DNA of 64,000 bases from Porphyra umbilicalis (taxonomy: Eukaryota > Rhodophyta > Bangiophyceae > Bangiales > Bangiaceae): NCBI GenBank assembly GCA_002049455.2, contig KV918807.1, positions 186,001 through 250,000 on the forward strand, written 5' to 3'. Position 1 is the stretch's first letter. Each line of letters begins with the position of its first letter. Under the pieces are notes generated by a model. The model was not told the DNA's origin, made no database searches, and saw nothing but the letters and a program-made list of their open reading frames with translations. A program made the translations under genes and the position numbers. Below, piece by piece: positions 41,537 through 53,142 of the stretch.

Positions 41537-43249
41537 CTACATAAACTCGCCACCACTACCGCTGCCGACCGACATAGTGGCTTTCTCATCACCTTCATCC
41601 ACGTCGATGGCCGCCGTCGTCCGCCCTCTCTTGCGCGACGGCGCCGCGCTCGCAGCGGCCCCCCCGGACCCCCCCCCGTCTGGCTGCACTTCAGTGCCGG
41701 GCGGCGTGACGACCACCTCCGCAACAGAGCATTCGATGACGAGGTTTTGTATCGACTTCGAGATCATAGGCAACACGTTGATGTTCGGCGTCTGCGTGCG
41801 TTTGTAGCACAGCTGCTCTGAAACCTCAGCAGGAGAGACCACGCCGCACGTGAGCGTCATCCCTGTACGTACGTGGTCCTTGGCCGCGTCGACAAAGGCC
41901 TCTTCCATCCCCGGGAAGATCTGCGCGTTGGCCGTCACAATGGCACCCACAAACACAGCCCGGGCAAGCTGCACCGGGGTCCACTGGTTCACCGTCGGGT
42001 GCGAGAAGATCACAGCGTTGTCAAACTTGGCTCGTTGGTCGGGACGCCACACGACGTGGTCCAGCGGGGATGCGGGACTCACACACACAGCAGCAGCGAG
42101 CGCGCCACCGCCGCCGCCGCCGCCGCCGCCGCCACCATCTCCGCCGCCGCCGACCACCGAGTTGACAGCCACTCCCGGCGCCGTCATGCGACGAACGGCC
42201 GATGCGGCGCGCAGAGCCGCAGCCTGCATGAATTCCTTCTCCTTGGAAACCATGCGGGCAGCGACTAGAGAAACTCCGCCGTCGCTTCCTGCCCGGGAAG
42301 ACACGGTGATGAGAGAACTCAGGAACGCCGCCCGAGCCGCTCCCCGATCTGCTATCCCAGCCCTCACCCCATCGCGGCCGCGCGCCATCCGAGACGCAAT
42401 GCTGCCCCCGAGTAAAGGCAACGCCCCAGGTCCCTCCCCACCGCCTCCCGTCGTCTGCAATGCCGCAGAGGCTTCAGCAACGGCCGTTGCCGCCGCCGCC
42501 GTCCGCGCCCCACCGCCGCCCGCGCCAATTGCACCCACGAGTCTGCGATGGGCAGCACGGCTGGACGCGGTGCTGCCCGTCGCTGCTGCCATTGCCGCAC
42601 CGACGGCCGACATTGCAGGATCCGTTAGTGCAGCCGCTGTCCGGTCAAAAAAGGCTCCATTGTTAACCGAGTTAGTAGCGGCCTGGATGCCACTCGAGCG
42701 CATGACGTCGGCCGCCCCAGTTGTCCAGAAACCTGTTTGGTAAAGGTTGTCCCGCAGCAGCTCCGCGTTGCTGGCCGAGCGTTGCCGCTCGCCCCAAGCC
42801 GACCAGCACTTGTCATGGTAAGCCTTGAGCCACTCTTTGACACACAGGTCATCGACAGCAGCGCACAAAAAGTCCGCGCCCGACAGCTCAGGGGCCGTTC
42901 GCTTGCGGGACGGAAGTCTGCGGCTCCCCGACCACACGTACAGGTCGTCATTGATGACGAGAGTGCGCACGGGGTGGCCTCGTTGTTTGCACTTGGAGCA
43001 CTTCTCATCGTGGGCGCAGCCTTGCATCGTGCATGTCTCAGGGTCGTAGAACGAGTCGTCGGAGGGGAGTTGATGAAAGAACGGGTAGCTTTTCATTTCA
43101 CACGACCGCGCTTCGTGTCCCCCCTTGCGCAACTCCCTGTCGTCCTCCCGCCCGAGATCGAAGCTGCACATCGTGCTCCGGCCGACCATTCTCTTGGATC
43201 GTCGGTGCGAAACGACACGACGGAGACACGAATGGCTCCTGGTGACCAT
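41537..43249 (-). CDS. Unrecognised 570-aa protein
   Basis: A long, single minus-strand frame (first Met at 43249; MCSFDLGRED is an alternative start). The N-terminal third is of balanced composition. It has a Cys/His cluster CTMQGCAHDEKCSKCKQRGH, which could bind zinc, then VINDDLYVWSGSRR and a Trp-rich helix WLKAYHDKCWSAW. The middle is Ala/Gly-rich with a run of about 12 Gly. The C-terminal part again looks globular (VNQWTPVQLARAVFVGAIV) and ends in an Asp/Glu-rich tail after a basic SRKRGR, a possible nuclear signal. I know no family with this layout. Whether it belongs to the host or to a mobile element is unknown; no flanking repeats were seen. Confidence 0.5.
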   Translation of the reverse strand: MVTRSHSCLRRVVSHRRSKRMVGRSTMCSFDLGREDDRELRKGGHEARSCEMKSYPFFHQLPSDDSFYDPETCTMQGCAHDEKCSKCKQRGHPVRTLVINDDLYVWSGSRRLPSRKRTAPELSGADFLCAAVDDLCVKEWLKAYHDKCWSAWGERQRSASNAELLRDNLYQTGFWTTGAADVMRSSGIQAATNSVNNGAFFDRTAAALTDPAMSAVGAAMAAATGSTASSRAAHRRLVGAIGAGGGGARTAAAATAVAEASAALQTTGGGGEGPGALPLLGGSIASRMARGRDGVRAGIADRGAARAAFLSSLITVSSRAGSDGGVSLVAARMVSKEKEFMQAAALRAASAVRRMTAPGVAVNSVVGGGGDGGGGGGGGGGGALAAAVCVSPASPLDHVVWRPDQRAKFDNAVIFSHPTVNQWTPVQLARAVFVGAIVTANAQIFPGMEEAFVDAAKDHVRTGMTLTCGVVSPAEVSEQLCYKRTQTPNINVLPMISKSIQNLVIECSVAEVVVTPPGTEVQPDGGGSGGAAASAAPSRKRGRTTAAIDVDEGDEKATMSVGSGSGGEFM

Positions 43250-46200
43250 CCCGGGAGACCAGGGGGGGGACCGAGAGCGTCTCTGGGACGGATCTTGGAG
43301 GCTGGAGGCGGGCGCGCGGCACAGCGTCGTCGACGTGCCGTACCAAGTGTGTTCTGATTAGAATTGGTGGAATCCTTCAAGCGCCGTTGTCGCTTCAGCT
43401 GCGCATTCGTGCAGCAAATGAGAGTGGTCCAATGCTGAATCCACCGGAAGATCCGGTCTCATGAAACGATCTGCGGCAGGAGCAGGGCCACTGATGGTGT
43501 CTCGTGACCGGGCGTGCGGCGCGAGCAGGCCCAATGAAGATAGACGCCGCCACTGGCACTCGACAGATGCGCCGACAGCCTGTCGCGAGATGCGGATGGA
43601 TATGTTTGCACCACAGAACTTACGGATTGCACGTTGGACAGGCCAGCACGATGTCCTGCACGACGTGCTTTTTTCAGATCGAGAGGCCCGATATTGGCAG
43701 CCCTAACCGGGACGAAATCACCCGAGCCGCTTCCGCAGGCTCAGTTAGACGCTGCCGATGAACACAGCACGAAGTGGACATCGTGCATCGAGCACGATGT
43801 CGTGCACGATGTCGAAACCGGGAATCTTAATGGCAACAAGTAGCCCGATATTAAGACGTGGCCCACTTTGCTGAGACAATGGGACATCAGATCACTCGCC
43901 CTCTTCGATTCCGCCATCCCGGCAACGTGATGGGTGAGAAATGTCCTGGGATCAAAACTCGTGTTGAGCTGTTCTGTAAGACTTCGTGCGCTCCGTCGAC
44001 ATCGGGCAGCCCCTCACGGGGTCTGTGAGAGGGGTGATCGTGCGAACGATCCGCGGCGTGTCTATTTTTTAGGGAAGTGCCATACATCCAACGTGGGTCG
44101 GCGACCCACATTCTACCACCATTTGATACCGACGCCCGACTTGCCGACGCTCTCTAATGTGCTACAGTCTTGCTGTCGGCGCTTGACACGAGTCATCGTC
44201 TGCCCCCGTCGTCGTCAGCGGGCGCGGTGACGCCGACGGGGGGAGGTCTTGCCGTCGTCCGATTCGCGCTGCGACGACGGCGGCGCAGGCTCCGCAAGGC
44301 CCTCTTCTCCCCCGGCGTAGGGGATAGTCGGGCGCCGCTCCGCCCGCGGCGTCGGGGCGCGCCGCCCTTGGCGGGCGGCGGCGGCGGCGGCAACGTAAAA
44401 CTGCTTCCGCCGGCGCGGCACTGGGGCGCGGCGGCGCCGTTGCAAAACGTTCGGTCCTCTGGGGCGGCACCGCCGGACCAAGCGCGGTTCCAATTCACGG
44501 GCGTCTTATCGGCGGGGCGCGGAGCGGCGCCCTCGTCATCCGCCGCCGTGGGCGGGCGATGCTGGCGGGCCTCGCCTGGGGCCTTCCCGTCCTCGGCTGC
44601 GGATGCCGTTGGTCTCGACGAGTGGGCCGTGGCGCGGCCTTCTGCCCTGAGCTACAGGGACCTCGGCGGCGGCACCGTCTTTGGCGGTGTTCCGGATCTC
44701 CTGTTTGGCTCGTCGATGCGCTGTGGGCGGCCTGCGTCGTGCGGCGCGGACGCCACAGTCTCATATGGGGGGCACGTGGTACTACGCCTGTGGCGTTGTA
44801 CTCGTGGCTGTGGGCGCTGGTGCGCGGGAGCCGGGTGACTGGTGGTGTGTCGCCTTTGTGGCGTGCCGCTCCGGCTTGGGAACGCTTGCGGCGCGCCTGT
44901 CCAGGTGAGCTCGTCGAATTATCGTGTGCTGACAGAGGGGCGGGTTAATCCAGATCGGGCAGTGTTATGCATGGGAGGGAATTATCTGCATCGTAGGTAT
45001 TTGGCAGCGAGGGACCGGGCCAACTAGTGGCCCCGGTCCCCGCGCAGCGGTGTCCGCCCTTTTACGACGAAGTGCGATGACGGTGGGAGGCACCGTCGTC
45101 GCCGGCAAGTAAACCGTGCCTATTTGTCTTGGAGTTTCGATCGGCCCGACTTCCCGGACCTCGAGTCCCATAGCGCGTGACTCACGATTGGCGAGGACGG
45201 CCGGTACTTCTCCCCTCTCCGAGGTGATCGCGAGTCATTGTTCTACAAGCACCACCACAGACTTTCAATAAATCCACCGACATATCGACGTGTACATCGT
45301 GTTCGCACTCAGGTGCACGGGTTGTGTGCGGTAGTGCTACCGTATAATCAACCTGTAGCGCATGTGGGTAGGCACGTGGATTTGTGCGGTTCCGGCCAAC
45401 GGCGCCATGCCTACAAAGAGACCGTTCGAATCGTCACGGAACCGGGACATGTCGTTGACGTCCATGGACGCTCGGACCTCCTTGCACCGTCCGTCCCCCG
45501 CTTGCCTCTCGAGGAGCTTCGCAAGGAGTGTGGCAACACGGTCAGTCCACGCCACCCAGTTGGGGGGAACGCGAGACAGACCGTGTCGCCGGGTAGTCAT
45601 GTCGGGGAATACCCGCCCCGGAAGGAAACCCCGAAAAGCACACACGGACGGTGTCGACATGGGGGAGACGCCCCGAGCAACAAACACGAGTTGTGAGACC
45701 GGAAGTTCACTTGCCCGCGTCGAAGGCCTCGACGCAACACTCACGCCTCGCCCTCTTATCACGTCCGTTCACCTTAAACTCTGAGAAAACGCCCGTCAGG
45801 CACCCGCAAAGGACTCGCGGAGAACCCTCCCCTCACGGCCCATGGGGCCAGTCTCAGCGAAGGATTGCCGAAGCTTCGAAAACCGCCTTGAGTGGAGAGG
45901 GGGAAAGGGTGCTACGTGACACCCTCGCGGCGCCCCGGGGTCAGCGCCGCGGCGTAATGTTGGCCACTTGTCCAAATGAGCACTTACGCAAATTTTATGC
46001 CCTTCACTGGCGGCCCGCCCGTGGATTTACTAATTCCAGTGAGGTCTCGAGATCGCGGTGAAGGTTGGTGAGCCATGGGGTGATCACAAGTGGATCGCAA
46101 CCAGAACGACTCGAAATATGCGGAACTTGGGCATATTTGTCCTGAACGGGTTTGACGTTGGTCGGGATTTGTAGGAAATCGTGACAGACCGGTTTTTCGG

Positions 46201-47270
46201 ATCGGCTGACCCCCAAATGACTGGAAACGGGCCCCCTGTCGAGGCTCGAAAAGCAATAACTCTGTCACATTTCCCCCTTCTCAAGGGGTCATCGTCCCGG
46301 CGGCCCAAACGTCAAATCAGAGAGAGAGCCCGCCCGGAGCGCAGAGGGAAGGACCGCCGGGGATACTACCCCGGGGCCTGGCTGGTTTCAGGTGACGCGA
46401 TGCGGTGTCTACACTTGCATCTGAACGAAGCGGGGGTGTCATCCCGCCCCGCCACGCGGCCTGTGGTCCGCGACCATGGCGCGCGGGTGCGTGGCCTCGC
46501 GCCGCAGGGCAGTTTGACGCGCCCTGCGCCGGTGTGGGTCGGAGTTGCGTATCCTCCGTGCCACGCGGCGCGCGATCCGCGACCGTGGCGCGGGGGTGGG
46601 TGGCCCCGCGCCGCAAAGCAGTGCGTCGCGCTCTGCACAGGCGTGGGGCGAGTGTAGCATATTCCTGCTCGCAATTGGCAAATTGCCACTGGTAGCCCCC
46701 TTGAATGGCTGAATCCACGGATTTGTGTGACTCGGCTTGTGGAAAGCCCTTTGGGGGGTTACTTTCGCATTGTTCATTTTGTTGTTTGCTTGCCTGTCCT
46801 ATCTGTTTGCCGGCACTCATTACGATCGATTGATCGGATGGTCGATCGAACAGTGCCGTTGTTTGTCATGAACCACCGTGGGTCCGGGGTCGCCTTCGTG
46901 GGCACCCCGCGGCTCCCCATCGGATGCCCTTCATCAAAAGGTCTTTCTTCCTCGCCGCAACGGCGATAGAATTCGCTTTATTGCTTGGCCACGGTCGGTC
47001 TCAGTACACTGGTAATGGAACTATCGTTATTGATACCACCTTTGGTGAAGCAGCAGGGGATACCCTCGTCTTCATCGTGCCTCGCGGCACGGTGTTCCCG
47101 AGAACTTTTTCGCTGCCTCGTGGCATTGTGACGGTGTCGATACGGTCGCTTGGCGCGCGGGACGTAGGCCATCGACTTGTGGGCGTGGTGCCAGGGGCAT
47201 CACGGTTGAGATCTTCGACGTTGGCACGCAGGGTGTTAGCCAAGTCGGAACACTTTGTTCAGGTCCCAGT
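43250..47270. other. No supported gene; repeat fragments
   Basis: ACATCGTGC/GCACGATGT forms a 9-bp hairpin near 43777-43799. About 43980-44160 matches, on the opposite strand, parts of the repeat at 2555-3190 (TTAGGGAAGTGCCATAC; ACTTGCCGACGCTCTCTA). 44.2-44.8 kb is GC-rich with no domain. 45.3-46.9 kb has balanced composition and may hold the decayed 5' end or LTR of gypsy element A, but no LTR pair was found. Confidence 0.35.
46451..46660 (+). repeat. Tandem duplication, period about 110 bp
   Basis: GCCACGCGGC...CCGCGACNNTGGCGCG...CGCGCCGCANNGCAG occurs twice, starting near 46451 and 46560. No coding sense is evident. Confidence 0.6.
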
Positions 47271-48936
47271 GTGTCTCCTGGTGGTACCGGCGGCACTCGG
47301 CGAACCAGAGACGGCAAGTTGCCAACCGGCTACCGGCCGCCGTGCGGGGAGCAAGGCACTCCTGCCGCCTCCGACGCCCCAACGGACGGTGCTTCAACCC
47401 CTCCCATCCCTGCGGATCAAGCCGCCTCCGGGCAAATTCAGGTGGTGGAGAGCCTGAAGGCGGCCGTTGAAGCACTTCAGCGACGCCTAACGGCCGAAGA
47501 ACGGACTAACGAGTCTCTGGCGCGAGCCAATGACAGGTTGGTCGACTACGTCAAGGCCCTGCGCAAGGTCGACTCCCATGAGGAGGACCGCCGTGTGGAA
47601 AAGTCTCGCCGCCATTCGGGCGACAAGACCAAGAATGTCAAGAAGACAAGAAAGGTGACGAAAGACAAGTCCGTCCGCAAGGACGATCCGGCAAACGCCG
47701 CGCCTTCATAATCTTCCGATGATTTTTCGCCTTTGGGTCAAGCACGACGTCGTCAGACGACAACAACCCCAACGAGACGGAAGCGTCCTCTTCGGACGGT
47801 GGCCACGGGCCGCCAGGCCCGCCGTCGCCCCCAAGTGGGTCCTCGACGGGCGACAGCTCGAGCGAGTCGGACGCGGCCGCGCGCAAGCGCCCCGCAACCC
47901 CCACCAAACAGAAGGAGCGACTTGAAAAAGCCGATAGGATCAAGGTGGTCCGCCCGGCTAATAGCCGCTTCAAGACACTCCTGGACTACAGGTCGTACTT
48001 CCTGATCCGCTGTCAACTGACGTACACGCCTCAGGATGCACAACGGTCGCACCGTCTCAACACACGTTTAGACGGAGCGTTCCACGGGCAAAATCCATTC
48101 ACGGAGGCCTGCCTTCGGGCATCTTCACGTTCTTGACGACCTTCCGTCGCCCAGGCGACGCTGCTGGGCTGACGCACGGTCAAGCCCTTCCGTTCATGGT
48201 CTTTCGACTAGCCGGCAACAGCGAGATGGCCTTCTCCGGCGCACTTAACAGCACAATTGCGCGTAAACGTTACGCAATCCGTACGTACGGCGATGCCGTC
48301 AACTGGATTCTCTCGAATTACGCGACGCACGCAACTATGGCTAACGCCTACCAAGACATCATCACGATGAAGCAACAGGATAGCCAGGCACCCACGGCCT
48401 TTGGTCGCCGCGTCTAAACGCAGTGTGACCTCCTGAACGGCTTGTTCGACATCCAAGATGTCAAGGATGACTTCATCACAGGGCTCTCCGACCTGGTGCA
48501 AGCCCACGTCCGGGTCCTGAACGACCACTTCCCCGACCAAACCCTGTCCGAGACGGTCGCCACCGCCCAGATATACTGGGACAGCACCAACAAGTTGCGC
48601 TTGCAACTCAAGATTACCCGCTCAACGGCGATCAAAGTCGCTTACGCGACACAAGACAAGAGGACGACGACGGAACGACCGTTCACACCAGTTCGTCTTT
48701 CGCCGCCCCCTCGGGCCGCCGTCCCTCAAGCCAATCGGGCTGACATCTGTTACAACTGTAACAAACCGGGGCACTTCGCCGCACAGTGTGCCGAGCATTT
48801 TCGTCCTCGCGACCGTCGCCAACCGACTATCGGCGTCCATGCCATTGCAGATGGTGACGCCGAGGAAGACGAGGTCGAGCATCCGAACGACGCCGTCGAG
48901 GACTCGAAAAACGTCCAAGCCGGGTGCCCGACCTAG
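47271..48936 (+). pseudogene. Gypsy element A: Gag remnant
   Basis: The N-terminal part (47271-47711) contains a likely coiled coil (VVESLKAAVEALQRRL...) and a Lys-rich tail. It stops at TAA 47709, and the sequence then continues in other frames through a Ser/Asp/Pro linker into the capsid region (KVVRPANSRFKTLLDYRSYF near 47945). A frame change near 48110-48136 leads to 48133-48936, interrupted by TAA 48415 in the same frame. It ends with the CCHC knuckle CYNCNKPGHFAAQC (48748-48789) and TAG at 48934. Gag packages element RNA; this copy could not make a full protein. Confidence 0.8.
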
Positions 48937-51900
48937 GGTTGCCCGGCGGAACGCGAAAGCGTACGGTGACAAGACTCTTACGTCGTGCCCTTCGGCACTA
49001 CGAGATCGCAGCCACGCTAGGCCCATGCCTGCGCGTAATGCGAAGTTGCCGCCCTGTTCTAGACACGGGCGCCGGGGTAAACATAGAACGCACTACTATG
49101 CTCCCCAAGAATTGGATGGCTTATGCCGAGAGACTGACTACGATACCGCGTATCCGAGCCGCGAATAACAACCGTCTCGTCACCGAGTACGCCATACATA
49201 TGTATATTGACACCGGAGGGGTGCGCATCTTCGATCGCTTCCTCGTCTCTGACAACTTGTCAGTACCGTGCACCCTCGGCACCGAGTTCATTGAACGCCA
49301 AATCGAGGGCATCTTGCCGCGCTTGCGCAAGATCGTCTGGCAAGGGCACGTGCGCTGCACGGAGGAACTACCTCGGCCAACGCCGATATTAGCTTGTCTT
49401 AACGACAGCGCGTGGGACCGCCACTGGCAAGATAAACCCGCTCGGGTTCGAGCCTGCAAACAGGTCCGTGTCAACGGATACAAGGAGATGTGGATCATGG
49501 CCACATGCGACACCCCGGGCATGGTGAAGATCACACCGATCATTCGTTTGTGCCGACACAAGTCCATGGCGGTCGCCCGCGGCATCGCCATCGTCAAACC
49601 GGACGAACCATTCTTGTTCAAGTTATGCAACTTCGGCAAGGACCAAGTCATTGTTCGCAAGAACTCAACCCTGGGGTTCGCAAAACCCTACCAAGGGCCG
49701 ATGCTTTCCGCCGTCTTGGATGACAACAATCCAAAGGATGGAACCGATAACTCATCGGACGACGCGAATCGTGACCCACTCGAGGACCTCGACCTCAGTG
49801 AGGCACCCGAGTACCTGCACAAGCAGGTTCGAGACATGCTTAAGACGCATTTTTCTATGTGGGATGGAACCCTTGGCGTCATCCGTGCTACGGAGCACGC
49901 CATCGTCACTCCTCCCGACGCTCTGCCCATACGGGCCCAACCCTACCGCACCGGGCCGTTCAATCGGCAGATCATCTCTGATCAGATCAACAAAATGTTG
50001 AAGCTCAACGTCATTGCCCCTAGCCGCAGTGCTTGGGCGAGCCCCGTGGTAATTGTATCAAAGAAGAACGGTAAAGCCCGATTCTGTGTCGACTATCGTC
50101 GGTTAAACACTATCACCAAGAGAAATGCTTATCCATTGCCTCGAATGGAGGACTGCCTCGACTCCTTCGGAGATGCCCAAGTGTTCACGTCTCTCGACTG
50201 CACCGCGGGGTACTGGCAAGTACCCTTACGCAAGGACGACCAAGAGAAGACGGCGTTCACGACGCACTGTGGTATATACCACTTGTTATCCAACCCTTTC
50301 GGCTTGAAGAACGCGCCGGCTACCTTTCAGCGTGCGTTGGATATTATCCTCTCGGGCTTGAAGTGGTAGATATGCCTTGTCTGCTTAGACGACGTCATCA
50401 TCTTCTCCGCGAACGCGAAACAACACGTCAAAGACGTTGACACGGTTCTTCACCGTCTCCGCGAAGCCAGGGTTACCCTCAACTTGGGAAAGTGCACGTG
50501 GTTCTCCGATGAGGTCGAGTACCTCGGACACATTGGTTGCCCCGGGCAACTGCACGTGCATAAGAAGAACTTGGATGCTCTGAAGCATGCCAAGTTCCCA
50601 ACTACGAAGACCCAGCTGAAAAGCTTCTTGGGCATGTGCAACGTCTATCAACGGTTTGTCAAAGACTTTTCCCAACGAGCACAGCCCCTGAACTCCCTGA
50701 CTAAGGCCGAGATCCCACAGGACCTACCACCACCGACGGACGCGGCCATCGCCGCGTTCAAAGACCTTCGAAACGCAATGTTGAGCGCACCGGTGCTGTC
50801 CTTGCCAAAGGCCAACCGGAAAGTCGTCGTCGACGTTGACGCATGTGCCGATCAAGTCGGTTGTACCCTCCTCCAGGAGGAACCGGGCGAAATGCTTCTT
50901 CCTGTCCGATATTGGAGCCGAGGAGTCACTGCTGCAGACCAAAACTACTCCGCCACGGAGCGAGAATGTCTTGGCGTCGTGTGGGCTGTCCTCAAGTTGA
51001 GGCACTTCCTCGACGGACAACAGTTCCTCATCCGAACGGATCACCAAGCACTTAGCTGAATCTACAGCACGACCGACTCAAGCGGACGCTTGATGCGGTG
51101 GCGACTTCGCCTCCCCGAATACACATTCGATATGGTTTATAAACCAGGTGCATCGCGCCACTTGCCGGACTTCCTGTCGCGCGTCTCTGCGGTGGCGCCG
51201 CCAGACGATATCCATGATGATATACCGTGCCTGGCATTGGCCGAGACGGCCAACGGCTTGATGAGGGGGAGGTGCACGGGTACCGACTCACCCTAACTGG
51301 TGGAATTCGAAGACGTTGTTGAAGCTCAACAAACGGACGAATATTGTGTCGCAATGACCAAACGTGTCGAAATTGGAACGGCAAAGGCCTTCTTCCGCGA
51401 TGAGCGTCACGCTCTGTACCGCCGTGCGCCTTACGGCAATCAACTGGTTATTCCGAAGTCTTGACGCGAACGCGTGTTGACCCTCGAGCACCACCCAACC
51501 GTGGCCGCCCATCCTGGTATGAACCGGATGTATGACACAATGCGTAAGGCATACTACTGGCCTTCAATGGTGACGGATATTCATTCGACCATCACCAAAT
51601 GCACAACGTGTGCGCAGAATCGCCTTGCCTCGCGGCGACACACCACGCCTTTGACCCTGTTCCAGGCTACTGAGCCTCATACGGAGCTGTTCGTTGACAT
51701 CTTCGGGCCCATCCCGGCCTCCAAGAAGGGCAACCGCTTCATCTTGGTTATCACCGCCCGCTTGGCCCAGCTCACCAAGTGCGTCGCCTTGCGGCGAATC
51801 ACGGCCATGTCCGTGGCGTCAGCCATCATCGACGCGTGGGTGTCCGCCGACGGGCCACCGGACCGGATCCTATCGGACCAAGGGCCCTAGTTCATGACGA

Positions 51901-53140
51901 ACTTCTTCATCGCTGTGATGAAAATGCTCGGCACTGAAACGGTTCGCACCACGGCGTATCACCCCCAAACTAATCGGCAAGTTGAACGGTACAACCGTAC
52001 CATGGCTACTCAGCTGCGACACTACGTCGCTGATGACCCATCACGATGGGACGAGTTACTCCCGGTAATCACCATGGCGTATCATAGCCAACCGCATCGG
52101 TCGACGGGCATCGCCCCATTTGAGCTCGTTATCCCAAGGCGGGTCCCCAACCTCACGATTCGCAACCTGCCCCCGGGCACTTCGCTGTCCAATAAGGGAA
52201 CTCTCAAGGATGGGTCACCCCAAGCTCGCAAACGCGAGTTCATGGCCGGCCTGCGCAAGCAGCCCCCCGTTGTCGTTGAGGTCTTGCGTAAGACGCAACA
52301 ACGTTACAAACGTAACATCGATCACCGGGTCGCAATCAGGGGTTGTCATGGATATATCACTGAGGAATATATTCATGCATTATATCCGTATCCACTTCGG
52401 ATACGCGCCGGGGACGCATATTCTAAATGCATTATGAGAAAGAGAGGAGAGGATATATCTATCCTGTCCGACAAAAATTGCAAGATTATATCAGATCCGC
52501 ATTCCAGATATGAGAGGCAGGATACAGGGATATACAGGATTATTAAACTTCTCGGGCCGACAGAATTCCGGTACAACGCAGTCCACCTCTCTTTTCCCAA
52601 TCCGATCATCAGGAGATTCATGTGCAAGCATGTTGCAGCGACGAGCGGCAATCCCGCCCGACCCGGAAGAACTCGTCCAAGCACGTGACTCGGCCCGCTT
52701 GCCATATCAGCAAAGTGTGACACGAGTTTCAGAACGGTCTATCTGACGACCGTTCACAAAAACGGCGGGGAACTGCCTGGACCGCGTCCGTTGGGGCGCA
52801 CACATCAAATGAGAATATCACGTCGTACTTGATGTCCATTTAGCACTCAACAAGTGTCTGAATGGCGTCTTTCTCTGGCCCTCATTGTGCGGCCTGACGG
52901 ACTTGTAGGAATATAATCGGATACGATAATCGTACTCAGATACGGATATAATCTACGTAATAATCCGGTTTCGGAGGCAGATATTCGCATCCGGATCTTA
53001 GTTGAGCGATTTATCCGTAATCAGATACACCGCATCGGCGTGTATGCGTATCCTATTTCGCCTCGAAAAGCATATCCTGACAACCCCTGGTCGCAATTCG
53101 CAATTCGGACGTCAAGATCGGCGACTACGTGACTCCCTAG
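48924..53140 (+). pseudogene. Gypsy element A: Pol (PR-RT-RNase H-IN) with nonsense codons, split by hAT copy 3
   Basis: Pol lies in the -1 frame relative to Gag and overlaps its end. It keeps one frame from 48924 to 52336 with no indel, but five stops: TAG 50367, TGA 51057, TAA 51294, TGA 51462, TAG 51888. Visible: protease VLDTGAG (Asp codon at 49062); RT with KNGKARFCVDYRRLN and CLDD at about 50388; RNase H beginning KVVVDVDACAD; integrase zinc region HHPTVAAHPG...CTTC; VDIFGPIP, SDQGP-stop-F and RQVERYNRT giving the DDE residues. The hAT copy sits at 52337-53089. After it the frame resumes as RNSDVKIGDYVTP, the start of the integrase C-terminal domain, to a TAG at 53138, where it is abruptly joined to element B. 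No LTRs were identified. Confidence 0.9.
52337..53089 (-). mobile_element. hAT-type non-autonomous element, copy 3 (753 bp, inverted)
   Basis: Same family as 31459-32211, in the opposite orientation. Ends CAGGGGTTGTCA and TGACAACCCCTG; perfect 8-bp target duplication GTCGCAAT at 52329-52336 and 53090-53097, fitting nTnnnnAn. It is inserted in the integrase codons of gypsy element A, so it is younger than that element. Confidence 0.95.
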
Positions 53141-53142
53141 GG

